Shown here piece by piece: positions 35,710 to 44,713 of a DNA stretch of 64,000 nt. Every line of letters starts with the position of its first letter. Position 1 is the stretch's first letter. The notes under the pieces are model-generated. The model had not been told where the DNA came from, made no database searches, and saw only the letters and a list, made by a program, of their open reading frames with translations. The DNA comes from JAZKDW01 sp040387375. Its GTDB lineage: Bacteria; Pseudomonadota; Gammaproteobacteria; Burkholderiales; Burkholderiaceae_D. Where the stretch lies: assembly GCA_040387375.1 (NCBI GenBank), contig JAZKDW010000010.1:62001-126000 (forward strand). The letters run 5' to 3'. Made by a program: the position numbers and the translations under genes.

Positions 35710-36576
35710 TTAATCTGGCGTCGCGATTTCAGCCTTGCCGTTGTCCAGCACCCTGGCATTGCGCGCGCTGACCCAGGCGCGGAACGATACGGTGCCGCCA
35801 TCGCGCCAGAGTTCAACCGTGATCGTTTCGCCCGGAAATACCGGCGCCGAAAAGCGGGCGGCAAACGAGCGCAGCGCGGCGGGGTCGCCGCCGCAGCATT
35901 CGCGTAGCACCGCCCAGGCAGCGATGCCGAAGGTGCACAAGCCATGCAGAATGGGTCGCTCGAAACCGGCTTTGGCGGCATAACCGGGATCGGCATGCAG
36001 CGCATTGAGGTCGCCGCTCAGCCGGTAGATCAGCGCGGCTTGCGCCAGTGTCGGCAGATGAGCCACCACATCGGGGCTGCGATCCGGTATGGCATGGACT
36101 GGCTTGACCGGGCCGGTGGGCCCGCCGAAGCCGCCATCGCCACGGCAGAAGGAAGTTGAGCTCAGGGTCGCGACCGGTTCGCCGCTCTCGTCGTCGACCA
36201 GCAGGCGTTCGGTGTACAGCAGCGCGCCGCGTCCCGCGCCCTTGTCGACCACGCCGGTCACGCGCGTGCGGCCGCGCAGCCGGCCTGCCGGCTGCAGCGG
36301 GCGATGGATGACGATGCCTTGTTCGCCATGCACCTGCTGCGCGCGCGCGATGCCCGTCGCCGGGTCGGCGGTCCACATGCCTGGATGTCCGAGCACCACC
36401 GCCATGGTGGGAAATGCGGCCGGCGCGTCACCGCCTTCGTAAACAAAACGCAGCTGCGCCGGATCGAGAGGGTCCTGGCCCAAACCGATCCCGAGCGCGT
36501 ACAGCATGCTGTCGCGGGCGGTGTAGGTTTGCACGACGTCCTCGAACGGCCATTGCATCAGGCGTTCCACATTCAT
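35710..36576 (-). CDS. MaoC-type enoyl-CoA hydratase 2 (double hot-dog)
   Basis: 288 aa, two hot-dog repeats. The C-terminal hydratase-2 motif is intact: YRLSGDLNALHADPGYA followed by AGFERPILHGLCTFG, with the catalytic Asp/His pair. This class makes (3R)-hydroxyacyl-CoA, as in the middle domain of peroxisomal MFE-2 (HSD17B4). The start is ATG 36576, overlapping the SDR stop by one base (TGATG), or GTG 36579. It is probably coupled to the upstream SDR, which would oxidise its product. Confidence 0.92.
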   Translation of the reverse strand: MNVERLMQWPFEDVVQTYTARDSMLYALGIGLGQDPLDPAQLRFVYEGGDAPAAFPTMAVVLGHPGMWTADPATGIARAQQVHGEQGIVIHRPLQPAGRLRGRTRVTGVVDKGAGRGALLYTERLLVDDESGEPVATLSSTSFCRGDGGFGGPTGPVKPVHAIPDRSPDVVAHLPTLAQAALIYRLSGDLNALHADPGYAAKAGFERPILHGLCTFGIAAWAVLRECCGGDPAALRSFAARFSAPVFPGETITVELWRDGGTVSFRAWVSARNARVLDNGKAEIATPD

Positions 36577-37514
36577 CACAGCGGATCCCAGCCGAACACG
36601 TCGCGGTTACGTTCCAGGGGCACGAAGGAGGGCTTCCATGCCGGCACCATCTGATCCTGCAAGCTCTGCACCGACCAACCCTCGCTGCGGTGCAGGGTGC
36701 GTACCGGACGGTGCTGGCTGTAAAGGTAGATTTCCGTGCCGCGCAGCCCGATGATCTGGCCGTTGACCGCGCTGGCGGCATCGCTGGCCAGGAACACCGC
36801 AAGCGGTGCGATCTGGTCGGGGCGGGTTTTCTTTTGCTTCATTTCCTGCAGCGCCTGCTGCTCGGGCGTGAGGCCGGGCACGGTTTCCGTCATGCGGCTG
36901 AAGGCGGCCGGGGAAATGCAGTTGGAGCGTATGTTGTAGCGCGCCATGTCGAGGGCGATTGACTTCGAGAGGCCGACGATGCCGAGCTTGGCCGCCGCGT
37001 AATTCGATTGTCCCAGCTGTCCGATCAGTCCGCTCGACGACGTCATGTGCACGTAGGCGCCGCTCTGCTGCTTGCGGAAATGCGGGGCCGCGGCGCGACT
37101 GACATTGAAGGTGCCGTACAGATGGACCTTGATGACGCTGTCCCATTCGGCGAAGTCCATGTTGTGAAACATGCGGTCGCGCAGGATGCCGGCGTTGTTG
37201 ACCACGATATCGATGCGCCCGAAGCTGTCGACCGCCGAGGCGATCATGCGTTCGGCCTCGGGCCACTCGGACACGCTGTCGGTATTGGCAATCGCCTCGC
37301 CGCCCAGCGCGCGGATCTCGCGCACGACTTCGGCCGCGGGGCCGTTGTCATTGCCTTCGCCACTGACCGATGTGCCGACGTCGTTGACCACCACGCGCGC
37401 GCCCTGCGCCGCCATTTGCAATGCGATCTCGCGCCCTATGCCGCGCCCGGAGCCGGTGATCAGCGCGACCTTGCCTTCAAGCAGGCGGGGATGTTGATTT
37501 GATGTCTGGTTCAT
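36576..37514 (-). CDS. HSD17B4-like short-chain dehydrogenase
   Basis: 312 aa. It has the NAD-binding glycine motif TGSGRGIGRE, VVNDVGTS, the NNAGI motif and the catalytic Tyr/Lys in SNYAAAKLGIVG. The fold matches the (3R)-hydroxyacyl-CoA dehydrogenase domain of MFE-2, with a 40-residue C-terminal extension (TEIYLYSQHRPVRTLH onward). The MaoC partner is the next gene. The ATG at 37514 (MNQTSNQHPRLLEG) is preferred over an upstream start at 37577. Confidence 0.92.
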   Translation of the reverse strand: MNQTSNQHPRLLEGKVALITGSGRGIGREIALQMAAQGARVVVNDVGTSVSGEGNDNGPAAEVVREIRALGGEAIANTDSVSEWPEAERMIASAVDSFGRIDIVVNNAGILRDRMFHNMDFAEWDSVIKVHLYGTFNVSRAAAPHFRKQQSGAYVHMTSSSGLIGQLGQSNYAAAKLGIVGLSKSIALDMARYNIRSNCISPAAFSRMTETVPGLTPEQQALQEMKQKKTRPDQIAPLAVFLASDAASAVNGQIIGLRGTEIYLYSQHRPVRTLHRSEGWSVQSLQDQMVPAWKPSFVPLERNRDVFGWDPL

Positions 37515-37554
37515 TATGTTTTCTCGTGTGTAGTTTGAAGGAGTGGATGCCGGC

Positions 37555-38715
37555 TTACAGAGCCGCCTCTGTTCCAAGAATGACCGTGCTCTGGCTCGAC
37601 AGCACGCCGCCGCTGCCGTGCGCGATCGCCGTTTCGCAACCCGCCGCCTGACGGGCTCCGCCTTCGCCGCGCAATTGCCGTGTCGCCTCGATCAGCAAAT
37701 GCAGGCCATACTGGCCGGGGTGACAGAAGGACAGGCCGCCGCCGTTGGTATTGACGGGCAGGGCGCCGCCCGGGGCAATCGCGCCATTCATCACAAAACG
37801 CCCGCCTTCGCCCTTGGGGCAGAAGCCCAGGTCTTCCAGAAACAGGATGGTGTTGATCGTGAATGCATCATACAGCTCAACGACGTCGATCTCGCCCGGC
37901 GTCAGGCCCGCCATCGCATACGCGGCCTGCCCGGACTGCAGGGCGCCGGTTTCCGTGAGCTCTGGCATATTGGAAATCGACAGATGACTCAGCCACTCGC
38001 CCACGCCCAGCACATAAGCCGGCTTCTTCTTCAAATCCCTGGCACGCTCGGCGGAGACCAGCACGATCGCGCCGCCGCCGTCGGTGACGAGGCAGCAGTC
38101 GCGCACGGTCAGCGGATGGCTGACCATGCGTGCGTCCAGCACCTGTTCGATTGTCAGCGCTTCCTTTTCCCAGGCGGCCGGGTTCAACAGCGCCCATTGC
38201 CGCGCGGCCACCGCCACCTCGGCCAATTGTTCGCGCGTGGTGCCGTACAAATGCATGTGGCGCGACGCCGCCAGCGCATAGGCGCTGGCGGGCAGCACGG
38301 GCCGGAATGGCGATTCGTAGGGATTGTTCTCGCGCAGCACGACGTTGTTGCGGCCCGCCGAGCGCTGGGTGCTGGCATAGGTGATCACGGCCACCTCGCA
38401 CAGCCCCGCTTCGATGGCGGCCTGGGCATGCGCGACCAGCGTCATGTACGACGATCCGCCCATGTAGGTCACGTCGTGGTATCGCGGCTGGATCTTCAGG
38501 TATTCGCACAGGCCCATGGTGGCCATGCGGGTCTGCGTGGCGACCGCAAACACGCCGTCGACATCGTGCAGGCTGAGGCCGCAATCGTCGAGTGCGCGCA
38601 CGGTAGCCTGGGCCATCAGGTCGAGCGCGCTCATGCCGTCCGCAACCAGGCCAAGATCGCTTTCGGCCGCGCCGACGATGGCGACCGAGCCGCGCCGGTT
38701 CGGCAGCGGGCTCAT
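37555..38715 (-). CDS. Thiolase-fold SCP-x/Ltp-like protein lacking catalytic cysteines
   Basis: 386 aa, thiolase fold of the lipid-transfer/SCP-x branch (VAIVGAAESDLG, DCCLVTDGGGAIVLVSAERA, ELYDAFTINTILFLEDLGF). The nucleophilic Cys position reads GGSS (86-89), the NxHGG motif is NTNGGG (322-327), and the second Cys motif is HGSGG (366-370), so ordinary thiolysis is unlikely. Members of this branch that pair with DUF35 proteins can work as retro-aldolases (for example Ltp2 in sterol side-chain degradation). The DUF35 gene overlaps by 4 bp, supporting a two-subunit enzyme. Confidence 0.9.
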   Translation of the reverse strand: MSPLPNRRGSVAIVGAAESDLGLVADGMSALDLMAQATVRALDDCGLSLHDVDGVFAVATQTRMATMGLCEYLKIQPRYHDVTYMGGSSYMTLVAHAQAAIEAGLCEVAVITYASTQRSAGRNNVVLRENNPYESPFRPVLPASAYALAASRHMHLYGTTREQLAEVAVAARQWALLNPAAWEKEALTIEQVLDARMVSHPLTVRDCCLVTDGGGAIVLVSAERARDLKKKPAYVLGVGEWLSHLSISNMPELTETGALQSGQAAYAMAGLTPGEIDVVELYDAFTINTILFLEDLGFCPKGEGGRFVMNGAIAPGGALPVNTNGGGLSFCHPGQYGLHLLIEATRQLRGEGGARQAAGCETAIAHGSGGVLSSQSTVILGTEAAL

Positions 38716-39146
38716 GCGGCACCGCCTGTGCGGGGCGCCGGATCCAGGCGTTCAAAAACCGGAAAAGGCGGTTTGCCCTCCGGATGCTCGATGCGCACCC
38801 GAACCCGCTCGCCAATGCGTATTTCCGCGGCCGGCGCCAAGGTGACATTGCTCATCAGGCGAAAACCTTCGTCCATGTCGATCAGGGCGACGTTGTACGG
38901 CGCGGCGTCACGCACCGGTATCCAGGTCGTCGCATAAACTGTGCCCAGGCCCTTGCTGATGCGCCATTCGAGCTCGTCGCCATAGGGCGATACGGCGCGC
39001 GGGAAAAATACCGGGACGCCTTGCGCCGGGCTGTACTGGTAGGCAAGCTCCCCGGCTTCAAGATGGCACAGGTACTGGTTCAGCGGCGAGGCCGCCAAAG
39101 GCTGGTCCATTTGTTTTGATATTCCACTAGTTGAAACTGATTTCAT
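38712..39146 (-). CDS. DUF35 OB-fold protein, partner of the thiolase-like subunit
   Basis: 144 aa. The C-terminal OB-fold (GTVYATTWIPV, PYNVALIDMDEGFRLMSNV) is clear. The N-terminal zinc-ribbon region (YQYSPAQGVPVFFPRAVSP) has none of the four usual cysteines, so it probably does not bind zinc. DUF35 proteins act as acyl-CoA-binding partners of thiolase-fold enzymes. The ATG at 39146 has AGGG upstream; an ATG at 39110 is possible. Confidence 0.88.
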   Translation of the reverse strand: MKSVSTSGISKQMDQPLAASPLNQYLCHLEAGELAYQYSPAQGVPVFFPRAVSPYGDELEWRISKGLGTVYATTWIPVRDAAPYNVALIDMDEGFRLMSNVTLAPAAEIRIGERVRVRIEHPEGKPPFPVFERLDPAPRTGGAA

Positions 39147-39341
39147 TTAATTTTGCCCTTACGATAGTAATTTGATCGCGGCGTGGTGTCAATTGTGCCT
39201 CGCCCCTCTACGCTGGATGACAGATTTTTTCGTTTATGAAGAGGTTCATTGTGCGGAATCGGTTTTATTATAGTATGATTTTACAAGTGCTGAAACATGC
39301 AGCATCCACTATTCGGCCTCGAAAACAAAACCGGAGAACAA
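39147..39341. promoter_or_regulatory. Divergent promoter region of the DUF35 operon and acyl-CoA dehydrogenase operon
   Basis: 195 AT-rich bp between divergent operons. On the plus strand, TTGTGC (39249-39254) and TAGTAT (39271-39276) with 16-bp spacing are a weak sigma-70 candidate. TGAAA (39132-39136) and TTTCA (39141-39145) form a small inverted repeat at the DUF35 start codon. Confidence 0.35.
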
Positions 39342-40511
39342 ATGAATTTCAATCTGAATGAAGAGCAAAGCATGTTCCGTGACGCCGTTCGTGCGTTCGG
39401 TCAGAAAGAGCTCAGTCCACGCGCGCTGGAGCGGGCGCATGCCGACGAATACCCTTGGGACGTGGCGCGCAGCATGGCTGCGCAGGGTTTGCTCGGCATC
39501 ACGATCCCCGAAGCCGATGGCGGTGTCGGCGGCAATCTGATGGATGCCGTGATCGCGATCCAGGAAACGGCCGCGGCCTGCCCGCGCAGCGCCGACGTGA
39601 TCCAGGCCGGGAACTTCGGGGCAATCCGGGTGCTGGCGCAATTCGCGACGCCGGATCAAAAGGAACGTTACCTGAAACCGCTGCTGACGGGCGATGCGCT
39701 GATCGCCGTTGCCATGACCGAAGCCAACGCCGGTTCCGCCGTCACCGAGCTGACAACAACGGCGCGCCCCGACGGCAAGGGCTTTCGCATCAGCGGCAGC
39801 AAGATCTTCACCACGCATGGTTTGCATGCCACCGTGTTTCTGGTCTATGTCCGGTACGGCCCGGGTGTCGGCAATATCGGCTCGGTGCTGATCGAGCGCG
39901 GCACGCCCGGCCTGACTTTCGGCAAGCCAGCGCGGTTTCTGTCGGGCGAGGAATGGAATCCGCTATTTTTCGACGACGTGTATGTGCCTCCCGAAAACGT
40001 GTTGCTCGGGCCGGGCGGCTTCAAGAAACAGATCGCGGGTTTTAACGTCGAGCGCCTGGGCAACAGCTCGCGCGCGCTGGCGCTGGGGCGTTATGCGTTC
40101 AACGTCGCGCGCGAACATGCGATGACTCGGGAGCAGTTCGGCCGCCCGTTGTGCGATTTCCAGGGTTTGCAATGGAAATTCGCCAACATGAAGATCCAGC
40201 TCGACGCCGCGCAATTGCTGCTGTACCGCGCGGCCCTCAACGCCGATGGCGGCTTTCCATCGGCCGAGGAAACGGCAATCGCCAAGGCGCATTGCAATCG
40301 CACCGGTTTCGACTGCGCCAACGAAGCCATGCAGATCATGGGCGGCGCCGGTTATAGCGACGATTCGCTGGTCGAATACTGTTTCCGCCGCACGCGCGGC
40401 TGGATGATCGCGGGCGGCACGCCGGAAATACTGCTCAACCGTATCGCCGAACACGTCTTCGATCGCCGCTTTCCACAACGCCCGGACGAGGCAGCAAAGG
40501 GCAGGGAATGA
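39342..40511 (+). CDS. Acyl-CoA dehydrogenase
   Basis: 389 aa. It begins MNFNLNEEQSMFRDAVRAFG, with GGAG upstream. FAD-domain segments AMTEANAGSAVTELTTTAR and SGSKIFTTHGLH are present, with a Glu in GFNVERLGNSS at the position used by isovaleryl-type dehydrogenases and the C-terminal AMQIMGGAGYSDDS. It starts a four-gene operon with acyl-CoA ligase, CaiB transferase and SDR; it overlaps the ligase by 4 bp. Substrate unknown; distinct from the dehydrogenase at 31310. Confidence 0.92.
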   Translation: MNFNLNEEQSMFRDAVRAFGQKELSPRALERAHADEYPWDVARSMAAQGLLGITIPEADGGVGGNLMDAVIAIQETAAACPRSADVIQAGNFGAIRVLAQFATPDQKERYLKPLLTGDALIAVAMTEANAGSAVTELTTTARPDGKGFRISGSKIFTTHGLHATVFLVYVRYGPGVGNIGSVLIERGTPGLTFGKPARFLSGEEWNPLFFDDVYVPPENVLLGPGGFKKQIAGFNVERLGNSSRALALGRYAFNVAREHAMTREQFGRPLCDFQGLQWKFANMKIQLDAAQLLLYRAALNADGGFPSAEETAIAKAHCNRTGFDCANEAMQIMGGAGYSDDSLVEYCFRRTRGWMIAGGTPEILLNRIAEHVFDRRFPQRPDEAAKGRE

Positions 40512-42640
40512 GCGCTCTTACCGGACTGGCGCAAGCACTGATGGCGCCGGACAGCATTGCGCTGATCGGCGCCTCGGGCGTGATCGGCAAACACACCTCG
40601 CTGCCCCAGCGTTTCCTGCGCTCGCACGGCTACGCTGGGCCGATCTATCCGGTCAATCCCGGGCGCGCCGAAATCTTCGGCGAAAAAGCCTTCGTTTCAG
40701 CGTGCGCGATTGGTCAGCCGGTTGATCATGCATTGATCATGGTGCCGACGGCGGGCGTCGAAGCGGCGGTCGCGGATTGCGCGGCGGCAGGCGTGCGCTG
40801 CGCAACGATCCTGGCAAACGGATTTGCCGAAGCCGGCGCGGCGGGCCTGGCGCGTCAGCAGCATTTGCTTGCGCTGGCGGGAGGCATGCGATTGCTCGGA
40901 CCGAACAGCCTGGGCATCATCAATCCGCTCGACGGGGTCGCGCTGTCGGCCAATGAAGTGTTATCGATCCCGACTCTGACGAGGGGCTCGAACGCGCTGA
41001 TTTCGCAAAGCGGCAGCATGCTCGGCGCGCTGCTGTCACGCGGCTCGTCACGCGGAATCGGTTTCTCGCGCATGCTTTCCGTCGGCAGCGAAGCCGACAT
41101 CAGTCTGGCAGAAATCGGCAACATGCTGATCGATGACGAGCACACCGAAACCATCCTGCTGTTCATCGAAACCATACGCGATGCCGATGCCTTTGCCGCC
41201 ATGGCGCGGCGCGCCTACGCGGCAGGCAAGCCGGTGGTTGCGTTTCGCCTGGGCCGCTCCGATATCGGCGCCGAGCTCGGCGCGTCGCACACCGGCGCCA
41301 TGATCGGGAATGGCGCCGCGGTAGACAGTTTCCTGCGTGACCTGGGTGTGGTGCGCGTGCAGTTGATTGACACCCTGCTCGACATGGGGCCCTTGCTTGC
41401 GGGCCGTCGCCCTCCTTCAGGCAAACGTGTCAGCGTCATGACCACCACCGGCGGCGGCGGCGCGCTGGTCGTCGACAGCTTGTGCGAGCGTGGCGCGGCG
41501 ATCGCTGCGCCCGATGCCGCGCTGATCGAAAAACTTGCGGGTGACGGGATTGCCATTTCCGATTCCCCGCTGATCGACCTGACCCTGGCCGGCGCCAATG
41601 CGGCTACCTATGGCGCGGTATTGCGCGCGCTGATGGACTCGGCGCATTGCGATATGGTAGTCGCGGTGGTCGGCTCGTCAGCCCAGTTCCGTCCGGACCG
41701 TGCCATCGAGCCCATCGCCGCCGCGTGCGCGACGCCGCCGGGCAAGCCGACGATGGCGTTCATCGTGCCGGAGGCCGAGGCGTCGTACACATTGCTGAAA
41801 GAGGCGCGCATTCCGGTGTTCCGGACGCCGGAGGCGTGCGCCGACGCGGCTGCGGCCTACCTCGACTGGCGCGCGCCGCGCACGGCGCCGCCAGCATCCG
41901 CGCCCGCCGCGGCGGCCGAGGCCCTGGCCCGCTTGCCGGGCGAGGCGCTGAATGCGGCGCAATCGCGTAGCGTGTTTGCCGCCCTCGGCATCCCCCAGGC
42001 CGGAGAAATGCTGCTCGACGCCGATCCCGCGGGCTGGGATGATGCCAGCCTGGGCCGGCTCGGTTTTCCCGTCGTGGCGAAAATTTTGTCGCGCGACATC
42101 CTGCATAAAACCGAAGCCGGTGGCATTGCGCTCGGCCTCGGCTCGGCCGACGCATTGCGCAGCGCGGGCCGTCTGATACTGGAGCGGGTCGCACAGCACT
42201 TTCCGCAAGCACGTATCGACGGCATCCAGGTCGAGACCATGGAACAGGGACTGGCCGAAGTCATGCTCGGGTATCGCCACGATCCGGGAGTAGGGCCTAC
42301 AATCACCGTCGCGACTGGTGGCGTGATGGCCGAGCTGTTCCGCGACTTCTCGATCCGGACAGCGCCGGTCGGCGTGGATACCGCGCATGAAATGATCGCC
42401 GAAGTGAAGAGCCTGGCGATCGTGCGCGGCTACCGCGGACTGCCGCGCGGCGACGTCGATGCGCTGGCGCGGGCCATCGTTGCGCTGTCGGCGCTGGCCT
42501 GCCTGCCGGGCCAGCCGATTGCCGACGCCGAGATCAATCCGGTGCTGGTGAAGGGCGAGGGCAAGGGCATCGCCGCCGTCGACGGCCTGATCGTGCGGCG
42601 TCCATGCAATCAAAATGATGAAGAGGAGACAACGGCGTGA
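40508..42640 (+). CDS. ADP-forming acyl-CoA synthetase (acetate-CoA ligase family)
   Basis: 710 aa. Domains: CoA-binding (about 10-135, SIALIGASGVIGKHTSLPQR), two succinyl-CoA-ligase-like domains including the phospho-His loop GASHTGAMIGNGAAVD, and a C-terminal ATP-grasp (about 480-700; FPVVAKILSRDILHKTEAGG). It would activate a carboxylic acid to its CoA thioester with ADP and Pi release. ATGA overlap with the dehydrogenase and GTGA overlap with the CaiB gene indicate coupling. Confidence 0.92.
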   Translation: MSALTGLAQALMAPDSIALIGASGVIGKHTSLPQRFLRSHGYAGPIYPVNPGRAEIFGEKAFVSACAIGQPVDHALIMVPTAGVEAAVADCAAAGVRCATILANGFAEAGAAGLARQQHLLALAGGMRLLGPNSLGIINPLDGVALSANEVLSIPTLTRGSNALISQSGSMLGALLSRGSSRGIGFSRMLSVGSEADISLAEIGNMLIDDEHTETILLFIETIRDADAFAAMARRAYAAGKPVVAFRLGRSDIGAELGASHTGAMIGNGAAVDSFLRDLGVVRVQLIDTLLDMGPLLAGRRPPSGKRVSVMTTTGGGGALVVDSLCERGAAIAAPDAALIEKLAGDGIAISDSPLIDLTLAGANAATYGAVLRALMDSAHCDMVVAVVGSSAQFRPDRAIEPIAAACATPPGKPTMAFIVPEAEASYTLLKEARIPVFRTPEACADAAAAYLDWRAPRTAPPASAPAAAAEALARLPGEALNAAQSRSVFAALGIPQAGEMLLDADPAGWDDASLGRLGFPVVAKILSRDILHKTEAGGIALGLGSADALRSAGRLILERVAQHFPQARIDGIQVETMEQGLAEVMLGYRHDPGVGPTITVATGGVMAELFRDFSIRTAPVGVDTAHEMIAEVKSLAIVRGYRGLPRGDVDALARAIVALSALACLPGQPIADAEINPVLVKGEGKGIAAVDGLIVRRPCNQNDEEETTA

Positions 42641-43803
42641 AAGTTCTTGAAGGTATACGGGTGCTTGACCTCGGCAGTTACATCACGGCGCCCTACACGG
42701 CAATGCTGCTCGGCGAACTGGGCGCCGATGTGGTCAAGATCGAGCGGCCAGGCGCGGCCGACCCGTTTCGCAACCACGCGGCGGACAAGAAGGCGCCATT
42801 CTTTTTCGCCTTCAACCGCAACAAGCGCAGCCTGACGCTCGATTATGCCAAGCCCGAGGGGTTGGCCGTGCTCGAGAAAATGGTGCTGGACACCGATGTG
42901 CTGCTGATCAATGTGCGCCCCGGCGTGGAACAGAAGCTCGGCATTGACGCTGCGCGCCTGCAGGCGCTCAATCCGCGCCTGATCTACTGCTCGATCACCG
43001 GTTTCGGCGCCAGCGGTCCTTACGCCAAACGGCCTGCCTACGACCTGGTGGGCCAGGCCCTGTCCGGCCTGCTGTCGCGTTTTCATCAGGACGACGACCC
43101 GCGCATCGCCGGTCCGGCGATCACCGATTCGCTGACCGGGATGCAGGCCTGCATCGGCGTGCTCGGCGCGCTGCACGAGCGTTCGCGCACTTGCAAGGGA
43201 CGCAAAGTCGAAGTCAACATGCTGGAGTCCGCGATTTCGTTTGCCATCGAGCCGCTGACGCACTACCTGTTTTCCGGCGAGGACCAGCCCTTCCATTATC
43301 GTGGGGCGTCGTCGCAGGCTTACATCCTGCGCTGCCGGGATGGCAAACGCATCGGCCTGCACATGTCCTCGCCTGATAAATTCTGGCTGGCGCTGGCGAA
43401 TTCGATCGGCCGGCCCGACCTTGCCGAGACCTACCCTACCAGCAAATCCAGACTGGAACACTATGACGACATCGCGCAGATATTGGCAACGGTCTTTGCC
43501 ACCCGCGATCGTGATGAGTGGCTGCCCGTGCTGGAAGCCAACGACGTTCCCTTCGCGCCCGAACGCACGCTGAATGAACTCGAAACCGACGCCCAGGTGC
43601 AGCATCTCGGCACCTTCGCGGCGGTTGACGAGGCGGCTTATGGAAGCAGCCGCGTGCCGAACCGCGCCCAGCGTTACGATGGCGACAACCGGTCGGTGTT
43701 CAGGCCGCCGCCTGATATCGGCGAGCACAGCGACGAAGTGCTGACGGAACTGGGCATGGACGCTGCGGCGATCGCCGCATTGCGCGCCAGGGGCATCGTT
43801 TGA
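42637..43803 (+). CDS. CaiB/BaiF family CoA-transferase
   Basis: 388 aa type III CoA-transferase, with VLDLGSYITAPYTAMLLGELGADVVK-type N-terminus (residues 7-32), the RNKRSLTLDY segment and an Asp (RPAYDLVGQALSG) that would be the catalytic residue. It starts with GTG 42637 overlapping the ligase stop. It may move CoA from a thioester product onto the next acid, making the synthetase needed only for priming; inference from gene order. Confidence 0.92.
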   Translation: MKVLEGIRVLDLGSYITAPYTAMLLGELGADVVKIERPGAADPFRNHAADKKAPFFFAFNRNKRSLTLDYAKPEGLAVLEKMVLDTDVLLINVRPGVEQKLGIDAARLQALNPRLIYCSITGFGASGPYAKRPAYDLVGQALSGLLSRFHQDDDPRIAGPAITDSLTGMQACIGVLGALHERSRTCKGRKVEVNMLESAISFAIEPLTHYLFSGEDQPFHYRGASSQAYILRCRDGKRIGLHMSSPDKFWLALANSIGRPDLAETYPTSKSRLEHYDDIAQILATVFATRDRDEWLPVLEANDVPFAPERTLNELETDAQVQHLGTFAAVDEAAYGSSRVPNRAQRYDGDNRSVFRPPPDIGEHSDEVLTELGMDAAAIAALRARGIV

Positions 43804-43855
43804 ACCTGTTCCGGGAATCACCGGAAACGGAATTTGGCATCAGCGGGGAGCGGCA

Positions 43856-44713
43856 ATGCGCAAATCGGTGCGGCAAGTGAATGCGGCGGGCGGCGGGACA
43901 TCGGGCGCGGCGGATCTGCACGACAAGGTCATCATGATCACCGGCGCATCGCGCGGCCTTGGCCGGGCGATGGCGGAAGGGCTGGCGCGGCGCGGCGCGA
44001 TGCTGGTGCTGATTGCAAGGGCCGGCAGCGAGGCCACGATGCAGGCGACGCTGGATTGCATCGCCGCGGCGCAGCCCGATTGTCCCACGCTCGCACTGTA
44101 TGGCGACATCAGCAACGACAACGATTGCGCGCGTTTTGTGCATGACGCCCGGGCCCGTTTTGGCCGCCTCGACGCCTTGATCAACAATGCGGGGCAGGGG
44201 ATGGATGCCGCCGGCGCGCTGGCGGCAGGCAAGCGGCGCTTCGATCAGATCGACCCCGCGCTGTGGCGCAGCATGATCGACATCAACATCAACGGCACCT
44301 GGCTGATGACACGCGCGGCCCTGCCTGGCATGCTGGAGCAAGGCTGGGGCAGGATCATCAATCTTTCGACCAGCTATGCCACCATGACCAAGCCCGGATT
44401 CGCGCCGTATGGGCCGTCGAAGGCGGCGGTTGAATCGATGACCGTGATCTGGGCCAGGGAACTGGAGGGCAGCGGTGTGACCGCCAACCTGCTGTTGCCG
44501 GGCGGCGGTTCAGATACCGACATGATGCCCGCCCAGGATTGGCCCGACCGCTCCTTGCTCATTCCGCCGGTGGCGATGGTTGCCCCCGCGGCATGGTTGT
44601 GTTCGGACGCCTCGCGCGCCGTGACCGGCATGCGTGTGGTGGCCAAGAGCTGGGATGCCACGCTGCCGGACGATCAGGCAGCGGCGGCGGCGATCGCGCC
44701 GGGCGCCTGGTGA
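43856..44713 (+). CDS. Short-chain dehydrogenase/reductase
   Basis: 285 aa. It has TGASRGLGRAMAEG, the NNAG motif, and catalytic Tyr/Lys in YGPSKAAVESM, preceded by the Ser in NLSTSYATMTKPG. The N-terminal 20 residues (RKSVRQVNAAGGGTSG) precede the fold. It is likely a hydroxyacyl-CoA or alcohol dehydrogenase of the same pathway. It ends one base before the convergent GMC gene. Confidence 0.88.
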   Translation: MRKSVRQVNAAGGGTSGAADLHDKVIMITGASRGLGRAMAEGLARRGAMLVLIARAGSEATMQATLDCIAAAQPDCPTLALYGDISNDNDCARFVHDARARFGRLDALINNAGQGMDAAGALAAGKRRFDQIDPALWRSMIDININGTWLMTRAALPGMLEQGWGRIINLSTSYATMTKPGFAPYGPSKAAVESMTVIWARELEGSGVTANLLLPGGGSDTDMMPAQDWPDRSLLIPPVAMVAPAAWLCSDASRAVTGMRVVAKSWDATLPDDQAAAAAIAPGAW

